Source: Melioribacteraceae bacterium (GTDB taxonomy: Bacteria > Bacteroidota > Ignavibacteria > Ignavibacteriales > Melioribacteraceae). From it: 64,000 bases of DNA. A program made the position numbers and the translations under genes. The stretch spans positions 1,488,001 to 1,552,000 of the forward strand of contig DAOSDY010000001.1 of NCBI GenBank assembly GCA_035362835.1. Reading direction: 5' to 3'. Below, piece after piece: positions 1 through 9,281 of this stretch (positions are counted from its first letter, which is position 1; the number at the start of each line of letters is the position of its first letter). The notes below the pieces were generated by a model. It was not told the DNA's origin. It ran no database searches and saw nothing but the letters and a program-made list of their open reading frames with translations.

Positions 1-86
1 TTTCTTTCCGGCTTCCCGTTGCATTGAAGATTATTTAAAGACTATTTTACGCACTCAAATTTTCGGGATTATGCTTTCTCTTCCAT

Positions 87-1340
87 ATGAAAAGTAAAAT
101 ATTATTCACCTCGCTTTTATTCGTTCTTCTAATTAATTCTCCTGTATTAATCAGCTCACAATCACTTGTAAGGGAAGGCGCTCCCAAAATATTTCTTGAT
201 TGCCGATGCGATATGAGCTATATAAAAGAACAGATTCCGGTTCTGAATTACGTTACAGACAGGACGGAGGCCGATATTTATGTGCTCTTTACCGATCAGA
301 GAACCGGCTCGGGCGGAAGAGAATATATACTTCTCTTTCTCGGGCGTTCCGATTTCAGAGGAACAAGTGATACTGTTAAATATGTCGCAAATCAGATCGA
401 TACTGAGGACGAGAAAAGAATTAAAATGGTTGCAGCGCTTAAAGCGGGGCTCGCAAAATTTATCTTTAAGTCCCCCATCGCCGATCAGATGAAAATCAGT
501 TTTACAAACGGATCGGGGAACGGTCAAAACCTTCAATCAATTTCTGATGAATGGGATCACTGGGTTTTCAGAACAAGCTTAAATACTTCTCTTAGCGGAC
601 AGCAGACAACAAAACATTACAACCTCGGAAGTTCCATATCAATAAACAGGATTACAGAGGATTCGAAGATTTACTTGTGGGGATCCGCGAATTACAATGA
701 AAGCAATTATGATTATGACGAAGAGAGAATTGTGAGTATTTCAAGACGTTATAATGCTTCGGCAACGTTCATTAAAGCGATTGACGGGAAATGGTCCTGG
801 GGTATCTGGTCGTCTTTTAATCAATCGACATATAACAACATGAAGCTGGGCCTCAGTATTGCCCCCGGGCTGGAATATAACATCTTCCCTTATTCGGAAG
901 CCAACCAGAGGCAATTCCGGGTCGAGTACAGAATCCATTTAAATCACAACAGATATTTTTTAGAGACGATCTATTTGAAAACGAAAGAGAATCTCTTTAG
1001 CCATTTATTAAGATTTTCATTTGAGGTTATAGAACCGTGGGGAAATTCAGGATTCCGTTTAACCGGTTCGAATTACCTGCACGATTTCGGGCTCTATTCT
1101 TTCAGTACCGACGGTTTTCTCTCCTTAAAAGTTCTTAAAGGTTTTTCGTTCGACCTAAGGGCAAGGTATTCTAAAATAAACAACCAGCTTGCGCTGCCTC
1201 GCGGACAAGCTTCGCTTGACGAAATACTTCTTCAAAGAAAGGAGATAGCGACCCAGTATTCTTATGAAATCGGGATAGGTATTTCTTATTCTTTCGGCTC
1301 AATCTATAATAACGCAATAAATCCCCGCTTCGGCGATTAA
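87..1340 (+). CDS. Putative outer-membrane beta-barrel protein, unknown function
   Basis: I do not recognise the family of this 417-residue protein. It opens with a typical signal peptide (Lys-rich start, hydrophobic core to about residue 22, then SSQ). Residues about 35-130 form a small soluble-looking domain with two Cys (CRC, near 39-41). From about residue 155 on, the sequence alternates aromatic and polar residues in beta-strand-like stretches (for example IYLWGSANYNESNYDY) and closes with GIGISYSFGS, which resembles a barrel. An outer-membrane location is an inference from this pattern. I see no strong Shine-Dalgarno sequence before the ATG. The gene stands alone, about 300 bases before the next one. 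Confidence 0.6.
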   Translation: MKSKILFTSLLFVLLINSPVLISSQSLVREGAPKIFLDCRCDMSYIKEQIPVLNYVTDRTEADIYVLFTDQRTGSGGREYILLFLGRSDFRGTSDTVKYVANQIDTEDEKRIKMVAALKAGLAKFIFKSPIADQMKISFTNGSGNGQNLQSISDEWDHWVFRTSLNTSLSGQQTTKHYNLGSSISINRITEDSKIYLWGSANYNESNYDYDEERIVSISRRYNASATFIKAIDGKWSWGIWSSFNQSTYNNMKLGLSIAPGLEYNIFPYSEANQRQFRVEYRIHLNHNRYFLETIYLKTKENLFSHLLRFSFEVIEPWGNSGFRLTGSNYLHDFGLYSFSTDGFLSLKVLKGFSFDLRARYSKINNQLALPRGQASLDEILLQRKEIATQYSYEIGIGISYSFGSIYNNAINPRFGD

Positions 1341-1641
1341 TCGAATTCCGAATCCGGAATATTATGCGCCCGTTAGTATTTGAATACTCATTTCTAATCT
1401 GTTCTATTTTTAACAGCTCTTTCAATTTGTGAATTGAAATTGTTTCAACGGTTCGCCCGTTGATTCCCACTGCTTTTTCTACTGCAAGAATTGAATTTTA
1501 ATTGGTTTTCTGAGTGGCCTTTTCAATGCTGCAAGGTTTGGTTAAATGAGGATTGAAAAGAAGTTTCATAAACATTATGTTATGATCAAATCTAAGTAAA
1601 CCAAAGTTTTTTTTGAATATTTTTTTACCGGGACGCTCGTT
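1341..1641. other. Intergenic stretch, about 300 bases, no gene seen
   Basis: No convincing gene is seen. A short inverted repeat (ATTCCG / CGGAAT, about 1345-1360) lies just after the upstream stop codon but has no T-run, so it is not a canonical terminator. The 3' half is very A+T-rich and probably holds the promoter of the downstream DNA-repair gene. I could not fix its -35 and -10 boxes. Confidence 0.4.
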
Positions 1642-2319
1642 ATGAATGTTAAAGAAATTATTGCCGAACTTAAAAAGAATGGAAGTCAATACAACAGGGA
1701 AGGAATGAAAAAGTTCGGGATTAATGTTGATAAAGCATTCGGTGTGAACGTTCCGGTAATGCGGAAGCTTGCAAAGAAGATTGGCAAGAATCACAAGCTG
1801 GCAATTAAATTGTGGGAAAGCGGGTATCACGAAGCACGGCATGTTGCAACAATGATTGCCGACCCTAAACTCACAACCAGATCCTTATTGAACAACTGGG
1901 TCAAAGATTTTAATTCCTGGGATATTGTGGACGGATCCTGTTCAAACCTGATCCGGAAAACGGACTTTGCTTACGATCTGATTCCTAAGTGGGTTAAAAG
2001 CAATAAGGAGTTTGTGAGGCGTACAGCATTCTCTTTGATTGCATACCTTGCTGTTCATGACAAGAAGAAGAATGACGAGGAATTTCTTCAGTACCTTCCG
2101 CTTATTAAAGAATATTCAACCGATGAAAGAAATTTTGTTAAGAAAGCTGTTAACTGGGCACTCAGGCAGATTGGTAAACGAAGTACTTTTCTTAATGAGC
2201 AGGCAATTCAGATGGCGGAGGAAATTAAACTGATCGATTCGAAAACCGCAAGGTGGATAGCAAGCGACGCTCTGAGAGAATTGAAAAATCATAAAACCTT
2301 TGCGGGAATTAAGGAGTGA
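1642..2319 (+). CDS. DNA alkylation repair protein, AlkD-like HEAT-repeat glycosylase
   Basis: This 225-residue all-helical protein matches the AlkD family, which excises positively charged alkylpurines such as 3-methyladenine and 7-methylguanine using tandem HEAT-like repeats. The key residues known from Bacillus AlkD can be placed: Trp93 and Asp97 in NSWDIVDGSC, an Arg in FVRRTA (126/127), and Trp172 in KKAVNWALRQIG. The length is normal for the family. The membrane-protein gene that follows starts 5 bases after this stop, so the two may be co-transcribed. A second alkylation-repair glycosylase (AlkA type) is encoded at 43682-44314. Confidence 0.85.
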   Translation: MNVKEIIAELKKNGSQYNREGMKKFGINVDKAFGVNVPVMRKLAKKIGKNHKLAIKLWESGYHEARHVATMIADPKLTTRSLLNNWVKDFNSWDIVDGSCSNLIRKTDFAYDLIPKWVKSNKEFVRRTAFSLIAYLAVHDKKKNDEEFLQYLPLIKEYSTDERNFVKKAVNWALRQIGKRSTFLNEQAIQMAEEIKLIDSKTARWIASDALRELKNHKTFAGIKE

Positions 2320-2324
2320 ATAAA

Positions 2325-2861
2325 ATGAAAACTGAAAAACCACTCTTCTTTGAAAAGGAAAGATTAAACCAGAAATGGAATCTATTTTTACTTACACCGG
2401 TTTGTGCCGGATTTATTTTATTTCAGATCTATTCACTTTACAGTCAATTGGCATTAAAACAACCGGTCGGATCGGAACCGCTATCGGATGCTTGGTTAAT
2501 CGTAATGTCCTTCATTGTTATTCCTTTAATGATCTTTCTTATCTGGCTTTTTTATGTTATGACACTTACAGTAAAAGTGGACAACAATAAAATCCTCATT
2601 CGTTTTTATCCGGTAACAAAAAGAGAAGTACTTATAAGTGATATCAACTCGTTTGAAATAAAGGAGTTCAATCCAATAATTGATTTCGGAGGATGGGGTT
2701 TACGCTATTCAATCCGGTGGAGAACAACGGGTTATATTATGAAAGGAAAAGTCGGCGTTCACATACATCTGAAGAACGGAAAAAATTTATTGATCAGCTC
2801 TGAAAGGGCGAATGAATTATATAAAGTGATTAAAAACGAAACTGATAAATCGGGATCCTGA
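2325..2861 (+). CDS. Small membrane protein with PH-like C-terminal domain, unknown role
   Basis: This 178-residue protein has two predicted membrane helices (about residues 20-40 and 60-82). A C-terminal half of about 95 residues, rich in beta strands (DNNKILIRFYP, EVLISDINSFEIKEF, VGVHIHLKNGKNLLIS), resembles the bacterial PH-like domain of small membrane proteins. I chose ATG 2325 because AAGGAG lies 8 bases upstream at 2311-2316. The in-frame GTG at 2316 overlaps that motif and is less likely. The start lies just past the stop of the AlkD-like gene. The function is unknown, and the PH-like assignment is a fold-level guess. Confidence 0.6.
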   Translation: MKTEKPLFFEKERLNQKWNLFLLTPVCAGFILFQIYSLYSQLALKQPVGSEPLSDAWLIVMSFIVIPLMIFLIWLFYVMTLTVKVDNNKILIRFYPVTKREVLISDINSFEIKEFNPIIDFGGWGLRYSIRWRTTGYIMKGKVGVHIHLKNGKNLLISSERANELYKVIKNETDKSGS

Positions 2862-3000
2862 TAATGTGAAATATTATTATTTAAAGAACATATAAATTGT
2901 CTTATCTTGATGATAACTCGTTCTGTTCTCTCATTTCAACCAGCTGGCTGTTTTAATGATTTAGTCCGATATTAATTCCTCAAATCAACTATAATTCTAA

Positions 3001-3029
3001 TTGAAACTTTATTATTAATCACATATTAT
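3001..3029 (+). promoter_or_regulatory. Candidate sigma-70-like promoter for the TonB-dependent receptor
   Basis: TTGAAA (3001-3006) and TATTAT (3024-3029) are separated by exactly 17 bases. This would start transcription near 3036 and give a leader of about 80 bases. The region is A+T-rich, so a chance match is possible. Confidence 0.4.
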
Positions 3030-3115
3030 AATCCGGGTGGATTTAGAATTTTAATATAATAACGAAAAGAAAGGAATCATCAATAAATTTTCATAAATGT
3101 AAATTGGGGGGAAAT

Positions 3116-5527
3116 TTGAAATTCCGCAGTTTGTTCTTCGCAATGCTCTTATCTTTACCCTGCCTTGTTTTTGCACAGCAAAAGTCTCAAAAATTCAGTC
3201 TGATAGGAACAGTTATCGATTTTAAGTCAAACGAACCTCTCGTTGGGGTCTCAGTTCTTGTATTGTCACGCACCACCGGTGAACAGATAGCGGGAGCCGC
3301 ATCGGATAATCAGGGAAATTTTACCGTCGAGGATATTACAGAAAGTAATGTTAAGGTAAGGTTTTCAATGGTCGGTTATCAATCTCAATTAATTGATTCC
3401 GTCGATGTTTCGAAATCGTCGCGCATCGGATTGATTAAATTAATGGGTACAACTATCGATCTACCGGAGGTTGTTGTTAAAGCAATTAAACCTGTTGTAG
3501 AATTTTATGCCGACAGACAGGTAATTAACATGGACCGTCTACCCGGAAATTCCGGCTCTGTGACTGACGCGCTTAAAAATTCCGGACTGGTGGAAGTTGA
3601 GCCTTCTACAAATAAAATTACTGTCCGCGGCCAGGCGATAAAAATAAAAATGGATGGACATGAGTATAACATGCCGGGAGAAATGCTTTCGCAGTTGCCT
3701 GCAACAATGATTGATCAGGTTGAAGTTGTGCTTGCACCCGGCGCAAAGGAGAGTGCCGAAGGCGGAACCTATATTCTTAACCTGATTACAAAAAGGGAAA
3801 CCTTCAGCAGTACAAGCGGTATGTTAAGCTTAAGTTCATCAACAAATAAAAACAGCTTCGGCGGCGCTTACCTCAATTATAAAGTGGATAAATTCAATTT
3901 CTTCGGCCAGGCTTACGGAAGCTATTTTGCTATGGATAATTTTAATGAGTCCGAACGGTACGTGTATACAAGTCCTAATATGTATTATCAGAAAACAATA
4001 GGCGACGGTAAAAACACTTTCTATTCCGGCTACTTCAAATTCGGTTTCGATTACGATTTTGACGAGAATAATTCAATGACGTTTTTTACTACCTATAATG
4101 GTTATAAATACAGTTCCAGCAACGATGGAAACTCTATTGTTAATAATCAGAACAATATTTTTCAATACAGCTACGACAGAATCGGTAATAACGATGGCAT
4201 TAATAACAGTCTATCCTTTTACGGTTTTTACAAGAAAAAATTTGCTGCTAAAGGGAATGAACTTACATTTGATGCCATGCTGACATTATTTGGCAATCCT
4301 ACAAACGCGGATATGAATCTAAAATACAGCAACAGAATCAATACTCCCCAGCTTCAGAAAAGTAATACGGACGTTAATGCAAAAACCTTAATTCTAAAAG
4401 CCGATTATGTTCTGCCCGTTGGCTTGAATAGATTGGAAGCGGGATATAACATGACATACAGAACCAGATCCAATGATTACTCCGTTGAGGATTATATGTA
4501 TCAATTCTCTGGCTGGAGAGATAGTCTTAACCTCAGCAATGAATTCCGTTATAACGAATTAATCAATGCTGTTTATGCTGCTTATGCACATAAAATAGGC
4601 GACTTTGATCTTAAACTTGGAGTGAGAACAGAGAACCTTAATACAAAGGGTAATCAGGTAACTCAGAAGATTGAATTCTCCGAAAACTTTTTAAGCTTCT
4701 TCCCGAATCTGAATGTGGGCTACAAGATAAGCGATCTATTCCAGCTTTCGTTTAATGCATTCAGAAGGGTAACATATCCCCAGATATTTTATATCAATCC
4801 GTTCAGACAATACACCGGACCTAATTCGTTCTTTGCCGGTAATCCTAAACTAAAACCGACATACCTTAATTCTTATGCAATAAATCTTTCACAATACATT
4901 AGTCTGTTCTATAACTATACAACCGGCAGTTTTACTTCTGCAATGGCAACGGAGAACGATTCAACAATCGTTTCAACATTCCTTAATCTTAACAGCGAAA
5001 AAGCTTACGGCGTTAATCTGACATTACCATATTACAACTCGCCCATGATGCCGATCCATCTTCCGGATTTTATAAGCTCATTTTATGTATCGTTTAATTA
5101 CAGGTATGCCAAGCAATCGGGACAGTACCTCTCAGAGGATTTGTCCTTAACGAATAAAACATATATACTTAATGCCAATCTTGGTCTTAAACTCTGGTAC
5201 GATATTGAAGCGTACATTTCATTGTACTACATGCCCAAAATTGAAAATCGTAGAACAGTAAGAAGCGAAATGAAAAACCTCTCCCTGTTTTTCAACAAAA
5301 TGTTCTTGGATAGAAAATTGCGTGTGTATATAATGATTAACGATATTCTCAACGGACAACGGGGTAATAACGAATCGATTGGCGGAAATTATTATACAAG
5401 AAGTTATTACGAAATGAGGAACAGCAGAAGTATCGGAATTGGTATTTCCTACATGTTTAATGACTATAAAGAAAGGCGCGACAGAAATATTGATGACGGA
5501 AGAGACGCTGCCAATAGGGGTTTTTAA
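3116..5527 (+). CDS. TonB-dependent receptor with carboxypeptidase-like regulatory domain
   Basis: This protein of about 803 residues has a signal peptide (FRSLFFAMLLSLPCLVFAQ). A carboxypeptidase-regulatory-like beta-sandwich follows (about 25-105, including IGTVIDFKSNEPLVGVSVLV). Next is a plug-like region (about 120-230, including VTVRGQAIKIKMDG-type residues and VEVVLAPGAKESAEGG), then a long beta-barrel rich in Asn and Tyr. This is the Bacteroidota outer-membrane receptor architecture for TonB-driven uptake or envelope remodelling. The substrate is unknown, and no SusD partner is adjacent. No ATG suits the signal peptide. TTG 3116 follows a run of six G and gives the cleanest signal peptide; TTG 3104 is the alternative. 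A strong terminator follows. Confidence 0.85.
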   Translation: MKFRSLFFAMLLSLPCLVFAQQKSQKFSLIGTVIDFKSNEPLVGVSVLVLSRTTGEQIAGAASDNQGNFTVEDITESNVKVRFSMVGYQSQLIDSVDVSKSSRIGLIKLMGTTIDLPEVVVKAIKPVVEFYADRQVINMDRLPGNSGSVTDALKNSGLVEVEPSTNKITVRGQAIKIKMDGHEYNMPGEMLSQLPATMIDQVEVVLAPGAKESAEGGTYILNLITKRETFSSTSGMLSLSSSTNKNSFGGAYLNYKVDKFNFFGQAYGSYFAMDNFNESERYVYTSPNMYYQKTIGDGKNTFYSGYFKFGFDYDFDENNSMTFFTTYNGYKYSSSNDGNSIVNNQNNIFQYSYDRIGNNDGINNSLSFYGFYKKKFAAKGNELTFDAMLTLFGNPTNADMNLKYSNRINTPQLQKSNTDVNAKTLILKADYVLPVGLNRLEAGYNMTYRTRSNDYSVEDYMYQFSGWRDSLNLSNEFRYNELINAVYAAYAHKIGDFDLKLGVRTENLNTKGNQVTQKIEFSENFLSFFPNLNVGYKISDLFQLSFNAFRRVTYPQIFYINPFRQYTGPNSFFAGNPKLKPTYLNSYAINLSQYISLFYNYTTGSFTSAMATENDSTIVSTFLNLNSEKAYGVNLTLPYYNSPMMPIHLPDFISSFYVSFNYRYAKQSGQYLSEDLSLTNKTYILNANLGLKLWYDIEAYISLYYMPKIENRRTVRSEMKNLSLFFNKMFLDRKLRVYIMINDILNGQRGNNESIGGNYYTRSYYEMRNSRSIGIGISYMFNDYKERRDRNIDDGRDAANRGF

Positions 5528-5567
5528 CTGAACTTTAATCTTGATCCTGATATTAATGGACAGATAG

Positions 5568-5591
5568 ACCCGGCATCCGCCGGGTTTTTTT
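5568..5591 (+). terminator. Rho-independent terminator after the TonB-dependent receptor
   Basis: A perfect 7-bp stem ACCCGGC/GCCGGGT with the loop ATCC is followed by a run of seven T. It insulates the receptor gene from the arginine operon. Confidence 0.9.
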
Positions 5592-5618
5592 ATTGCCGAA
5601 ACCGTTATAATTAATTAT

Positions 5619-5655
5619 TTGCATAAATATGCACAATTATGTATAATTATGCCCC
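5619..5655 (+). promoter_or_regulatory. Arginine operon promoter overlapped by two ArgR-box-like palindromes
   Basis: TTGCAT (5619-5624) and TATAAT (5642-5647) are spaced 17 bases apart, a near-consensus sigma-70 promoter. Two palindromes lie over it: TGCATAAATATGCA (5620-5633, 6-bp arms) and an imperfect one centred at about 5646 (GTATAATTATGC). They are 20 bases apart centre to centre. ArgR boxes are usually tandem A+T-rich palindromes about 21 bases apart that overlap the promoter, and an argR gene lies inside this operon. Autorepression by ArgR plus arginine is a direct inference. Confidence 0.7.
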
Positions 5656-5675
5656 TAATAATTAAGATTGTGCAA

Positions 5676-6725
5676 ATGATAAAAGCAGGTATAGTCGGTG
5701 CTGCGGGTTATTCGGGATTAGAGCTGATAAAAATACTGCTCAATCACTCCGAAGCTGAAATTACGCATCTCTTCGGTTATAACTCGGCGGGTAGCAGAAT
5801 AGATAACATGCATCCTTCTCTAAAAGGACTGATTGAAGATGAAATAGTGACATTCGACGAAAAGCTAATTGCTGATCTGGACCTGCTTTTTATTGCCCTT
5901 CCTTCGGGCCAGGCAATTCCTTATGTAAAAAGTGCTTATGAAAACGGTGTAAAGGTAATTGATCTTGGCGGCGATTTCAGATTAACCAACTTGAATGATT
6001 ACAAAAAGTATTACAAAAACGAACATTCCGCTCAAGACCTTGTAAATATTGCGGTATACGGGCTAAGTGAATGGAATGAACAGGAAATTAGTAAGGCAGC
6101 AATTGTTGCCAATCCCGGCTGCTACCCAACAAGCGTTCTGCTTCCTCTTATTCCTTTGCTAAAAAAGAACTTACTTACAAGTGATTTTATAAGTATAGTA
6201 TCGTATAGCGGAACATCCGGTGCAGGTAAATCACTTTCGGAAAATATGATCTTCTCAGAGGTAAATGAAAGTGTTAGAGCTTACAAAGTCGGTAATCACC
6301 AGCATATACCGGAAATAAAAAGATATTTATCAATGTTTAGTGGGTCCAGTCCATACTTCTCGTTTGTTCCTCATCTTCTTCCTATTACAAGAGGAATCTA
6401 TACAACAATACAAGCCAAAGTAAATAATACTATTAATGAAATATTATGCAAAAACATTTATGAAAAATATTATTCAGAGTCGCCCTTTATAAGAATCGTA
6501 CATCCAGGAATACCGGAAATAAAGAATGTAACCGGTACAAATTATTGTGATATCGGATTCTCCATAAATGATGGAATAATTACAGTCATCTCTACAATCG
6601 ATAACTTAATTAAAGGAGCTGCCGGGCAGGCGGTTCAAAATATGAATATAATGTTTGGAATAGATCAAACCGAAGGAATTCTGAAATGTTCAAAGAAGAA
6701 ATACTTAAAAGCACAATCGGCATGA
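5676..6725 (+). CDS. argC: N-acetyl-gamma-glutamyl-phosphate reductase
   Basis: ArgC makes the NADPH-dependent reduction of N-acetylglutamyl-5-phosphate to the semialdehyde, the third step of arginine synthesis. The 349-residue protein starts with the Rossmann motif GIVGAAGYSG and carries the catalytic Cys149 in VANPGCYPTS, plus the conserved HxHxPE-like NHQHIPEI. I chose ATG 5676. An upstream in-frame ATG at 5619 would translate through the promoter and ArgR boxes, and family members start right before the Rossmann fold. There is no obvious Shine-Dalgarno. It is the first gene of argCJBRGH, and its 3' end overlaps argJ. Confidence 0.95.
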   Translation: MIKAGIVGAAGYSGLELIKILLNHSEAEITHLFGYNSAGSRIDNMHPSLKGLIEDEIVTFDEKLIADLDLLFIALPSGQAIPYVKSAYENGVKVIDLGGDFRLTNLNDYKKYYKNEHSAQDLVNIAVYGLSEWNEQEISKAAIVANPGCYPTSVLLPLIPLLKKNLLTSDFISIVSYSGTSGAGKSLSENMIFSEVNESVRAYKVGNHQHIPEIKRYLSMFSGSSPYFSFVPHLLPITRGIYTTIQAKVNNTINEILCKNIYEKYYSESPFIRIVHPGIPEIKNVTGTNYCDIGFSINDGIITVISTIDNLIKGAAGQAVQNMNIMFGIDQTEGILKCSKKKYLKAQSA

Positions 6726-7906
6726 AAACAAAATTACCATCAGGCTATAAATCCGCAGGGATTCATTGCGGAATAAAAAAATCGAGAAAGGACCTGGCAT
6801 TAATTGTCTCGAATTATCCGGCGACAGCAGCCGGGGTATTTACGCTTAACAAAGTTCAGGCAGCACCGGTACTCCTCAGTAAAAAACATTTGAATGAAAG
6901 CGAAAATATCTGCGCGATAATAGTCAACAGCGGCAACGCTAATGCTTGCACGGGCGAACGCGGATATATTGATGCCGAGCTGATGACTGAACAGACCGCA
7001 GAGATTCTTGGGATAGAAAAGAATGAAGTTCTTGTTGCATCTACCGGTGTAATCGGTGAATTGCTGCCGATGGAAAAAATATTAAATGGAATTACTGCTA
7101 TTAAAAATTCTCTGGCTGATGGCGACGATAAAGATGCTGCCGAAGCAATAATGACAACCGATACATTCTATAAAGCGGAATCTTCAACATTTGATATTGC
7201 GGGCAAAGAAGTTACAATTAGCGGAATTGCAAAAGGATCGGGAATGATTCATCCCAACATGGCAACAATGCTTGGTTTCATTACTACCGATGCTGCAATC
7301 GAAAAAGATCTTTTGCAAACTATGCTTAAAAACTCAGTAGATAAAACCTTCAACCGGATTGTAGTCGATGGAGATACAAGCACAAACGACATGGTATTAA
7401 TGCTTGCGAACGGTGCCTCTGGTGTTTCGATAACCCGTGAGAGCAATTCATATGAGGCTTTCGAATCAGAACTGTTTCAGATTCTTAAAAAACTGGCAAT
7501 AGATATAATTCGCGACGGCGAAGGGGCAACTAAATTGATCGAAGTGATTGTGGAAGGCGCAGAGTCGGAACAGGATGCTGTAAAAGCAGCTAAAACAATA
7601 GCATTATCACCGCTTGTAAAAACCGCTATTCACGGTGAGGATGCTAACTGGGGAAGAATTATTGCCGCCGTCGGTTATTCGGGTATTGAATTCGATCCTG
7701 CAAAATTCGAAATCTTCATAAACGATACTCAGATTTTACAGCCTAACTATATTGTCTCGCTTCCCAATGCAGTTGCAAATCAGACATTAAAAGTGAAGAA
7801 TGTGCGGCTTAAGGTCAGGCTTAATGCCGGAAGCGGATCTGCTAATTGCTGGACGTGCGATTTCTCCGAAGACTATGTTAAAATCAACGGGAGCTACAGA
7901 TCGTGA
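6686..7906 (+). CDS. argJ: Bifunctional glutamate N-acetyltransferase/amino-acid acetyltransferase
   Basis: ArgJ moves acetyl from N-acetylornithine to glutamate, so the pathway recycles its acetyl group. The precursor cleaves itself to expose a Thr nucleophile. The site is visible as KGSGMIHPNMATMLGF, with Thr194. The length (406) is normal. ATG 6686 has AAGGAA seven bases upstream and overlaps argC by 40 bases. The alternative ATG 6722 overlaps the argC stop as ATGA and begins nearer the conserved LPSGYKSAGIHCG. The stop overlaps the GTG of argB, so translation is probably coupled. Having argJ implies the cyclic pathway. Whether it is mono- or bifunctional cannot be read from motifs alone. 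Confidence 0.95.
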   Translation: MFKEEILKSTIGMKTKLPSGYKSAGIHCGIKKSRKDLALIVSNYPATAAGVFTLNKVQAAPVLLSKKHLNESENICAIIVNSGNANACTGERGYIDAELMTEQTAEILGIEKNEVLVASTGVIGELLPMEKILNGITAIKNSLADGDDKDAAEAIMTTDTFYKAESSTFDIAGKEVTISGIAKGSGMIHPNMATMLGFITTDAAIEKDLLQTMLKNSVDKTFNRIVVDGDTSTNDMVLMLANGASGVSITRESNSYEAFESELFQILKKLAIDIIRDGEGATKLIEVIVEGAESEQDAVKAAKTIALSPLVKTAIHGEDANWGRIIAAVGYSGIEFDPAKFEIFINDTQILQPNYIVSLPNAVANQTLKVKNVRLKVRLNAGSGSANCWTCDFSEDYVKINGSYRS

Positions 7907-8751
7907 CTACCGCAACATTTAAAAAGGAAGATGTTCTGATCGAAGCGCTTCCCTACATTCAGCAATTTGAGGGGAAGACTTTCGTTGTTAAATACGGCGG
8001 CGCCGTTATGGAAGATGAAAAGTTGAAATCTATGATAGCTAAAGATGTTACGCTGCTTAGAAAGATCGGAATTAATATTGTCGTCATTCACGGAGGAGGA
8101 AAAGAGATAACTTCGTTGTCTAACAAACTCAACATTCAGACAAAATTTGTAAATGGACAAAGATTTACAGATGACGAGACACTAGAAGTAGTCCGGATGG
8201 TTCTCGCCGGTTCGATTAATAAAGATATAGTAAGAAGAATAAATATTCACGGCGGTAGAGCAGTAGGAGTCAGCGGTATTGATGGGGATTTGATAAAGGT
8301 GAAAAAATTTGAGAAAGATGATTTGGGGCTTGTCGGCGAAGTGATTGATGTGAATGAAGCGCTTATAAAAAATTTACTGAAGGACGGGTATTTACCAGTT
8401 ATTGCCCCGATGGGCGTAGATGTAAATGGTTCGGTTTATAATGTAAATGCCGATATAGCAGCCGGATCAATTGCCGGTGCTATTGATGCGGCCAAACTTG
8501 TCTACCTGAGTGATACCGAAGGTGTAAAAATCAACAATGAACTCGTTTCTCATCTAACTGAAAAACAAATAGTGGATTATATCGGCGGCGGGAAAATAAA
8601 CGGCGGAATGATTCCAAAGGTTGAATCGGCACTCAACGCTCTGAACGAAGGTGTGAGTAAAGTCCATATTATTGACGGCAGAATTGAACATGCCCTCCTT
8701 CTCGAAATATTTACTGAAGAAGGAGTCGGTACCGAGATTGTAAGCGAATAG
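7903..8751 (+). CDS. argB: Acetylglutamate kinase
   Basis: ArgB phosphorylates N-acetylglutamate with ATP, the second step of the pathway. The 282-residue amino-acid-kinase fold shows VVKYGGAVM and VVIHGGGKEI (glycine-rich phosphate loops), the substrate region FVNGQRFTDDETLEVV, and LVYLSDTEGV. An N-terminal helix before the first glycine loop (FKKEDVLIEALPYIQQF) is typical of arginine-sensitive hexameric kinases, so feedback inhibition by arginine is likely, as expected with argJ. The start is GTG 7903 within the overlap GTGA with the argJ stop. This implies coupled translation. Confidence 0.95.
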   Translation: MTTATFKKEDVLIEALPYIQQFEGKTFVVKYGGAVMEDEKLKSMIAKDVTLLRKIGINIVVIHGGGKEITSLSNKLNIQTKFVNGQRFTDDETLEVVRMVLAGSINKDIVRRINIHGGRAVGVSGIDGDLIKVKKFEKDDLGLVGEVIDVNEALIKNLLKDGYLPVIAPMGVDVNGSVYNVNADIAAGSIAGAIDAAKLVYLSDTEGVKINNELVSHLTEKQIVDYIGGGKINGGMIPKVESALNALNEGVSKVHIIDGRIEHALLLEIFTEEGVGTEIVSE

Positions 8752-8818
8752 AGATGGTTTTACTTGAAATGAAGTCTCCTTGTGATTAGGTTCGAATAAA
8801 CAATAAACGGGAAAAGAT

Positions 8819-9280
8819 ATGAGCAGAAAATTAGAAGATATTAACAAACGTCATTCTCTTATTAAATCGATCATCACTAATCAGGAAGTTTATAATCAGA
8901 CGCAGCTTGTAAAACTTTTAAAACAAAATGGGATAAGAGTTACTCAGGCAACATTATCAAGAGATTTGAACGAACTTGGAATTGTAAGAATTCCTACCCC
9001 GGATGGAACTGTTTACCGTGTCGGAGATTCCGGCACTCAGACAGCAATAAAAAACCGGATTGCTGAAGAGGTGATATCTATCGATAACAACGAGCAGCTG
9101 ATTGTAATAAGAACATTCACCGGAAGAGCGCAGGGAGTTGCGGTTTTTATTGACAGCCAGAAGATCAATTACCTCCTTGGTACTATTGCCGGAGATGATA
9201 CAATACTCATAATTCCGCGATCGGTAAAAAAAATTAAGCCAATAATTGAAGAATTAAAAACAACATTAGGAATAACTTAA
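8819..9280 (+). CDS. argR: Arginine repressor
   Basis: ArgR is a hexameric, arginine-activated DNA-binding regulator. The N-terminal winged helix shows VTQATLSRDLNELGI with the recognition-helix Ser-Arg pair. The C-terminal oligomerisation and arginine-binding domain shows GRAQGVAVFID and LLGTIAGDDTILII, including the ligand-contacting Asp-Asp pair. The length (153) is typical. It sits inside the operon it probably controls, between argB (67 bases upstream) and argG (1 base downstream), giving an autoregulatory loop through the palindromes at 5619-5655. Confidence 0.95.
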   Translation: MSRKLEDINKRHSLIKSIITNQEVYNQTQLVKLLKQNGIRVTQATLSRDLNELGIVRIPTPDGTVYRVGDSGTQTAIKNRIAEEVISIDNNEQLIVIRTFTGRAQGVAVFIDSQKINYLLGTIAGDDTILIIPRSVKKIKPIIEELKTTLGIT

Positions 9281-9281
9281 A

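Noticed and set aside
1171..1470. Minus-strand frame of 99 residues across the end of the first gene and the spacer
   Set aside because: It mostly lies antisense to a gene with a clear signal peptide, has no ribosome site, and its tail is low-complexity shadow sequence.
5619..5675. Upstream in-frame ATG for argC
   Set aside because: It would be translated through the promoter and the ArgR boxes, and it precedes the predicted transcription start.
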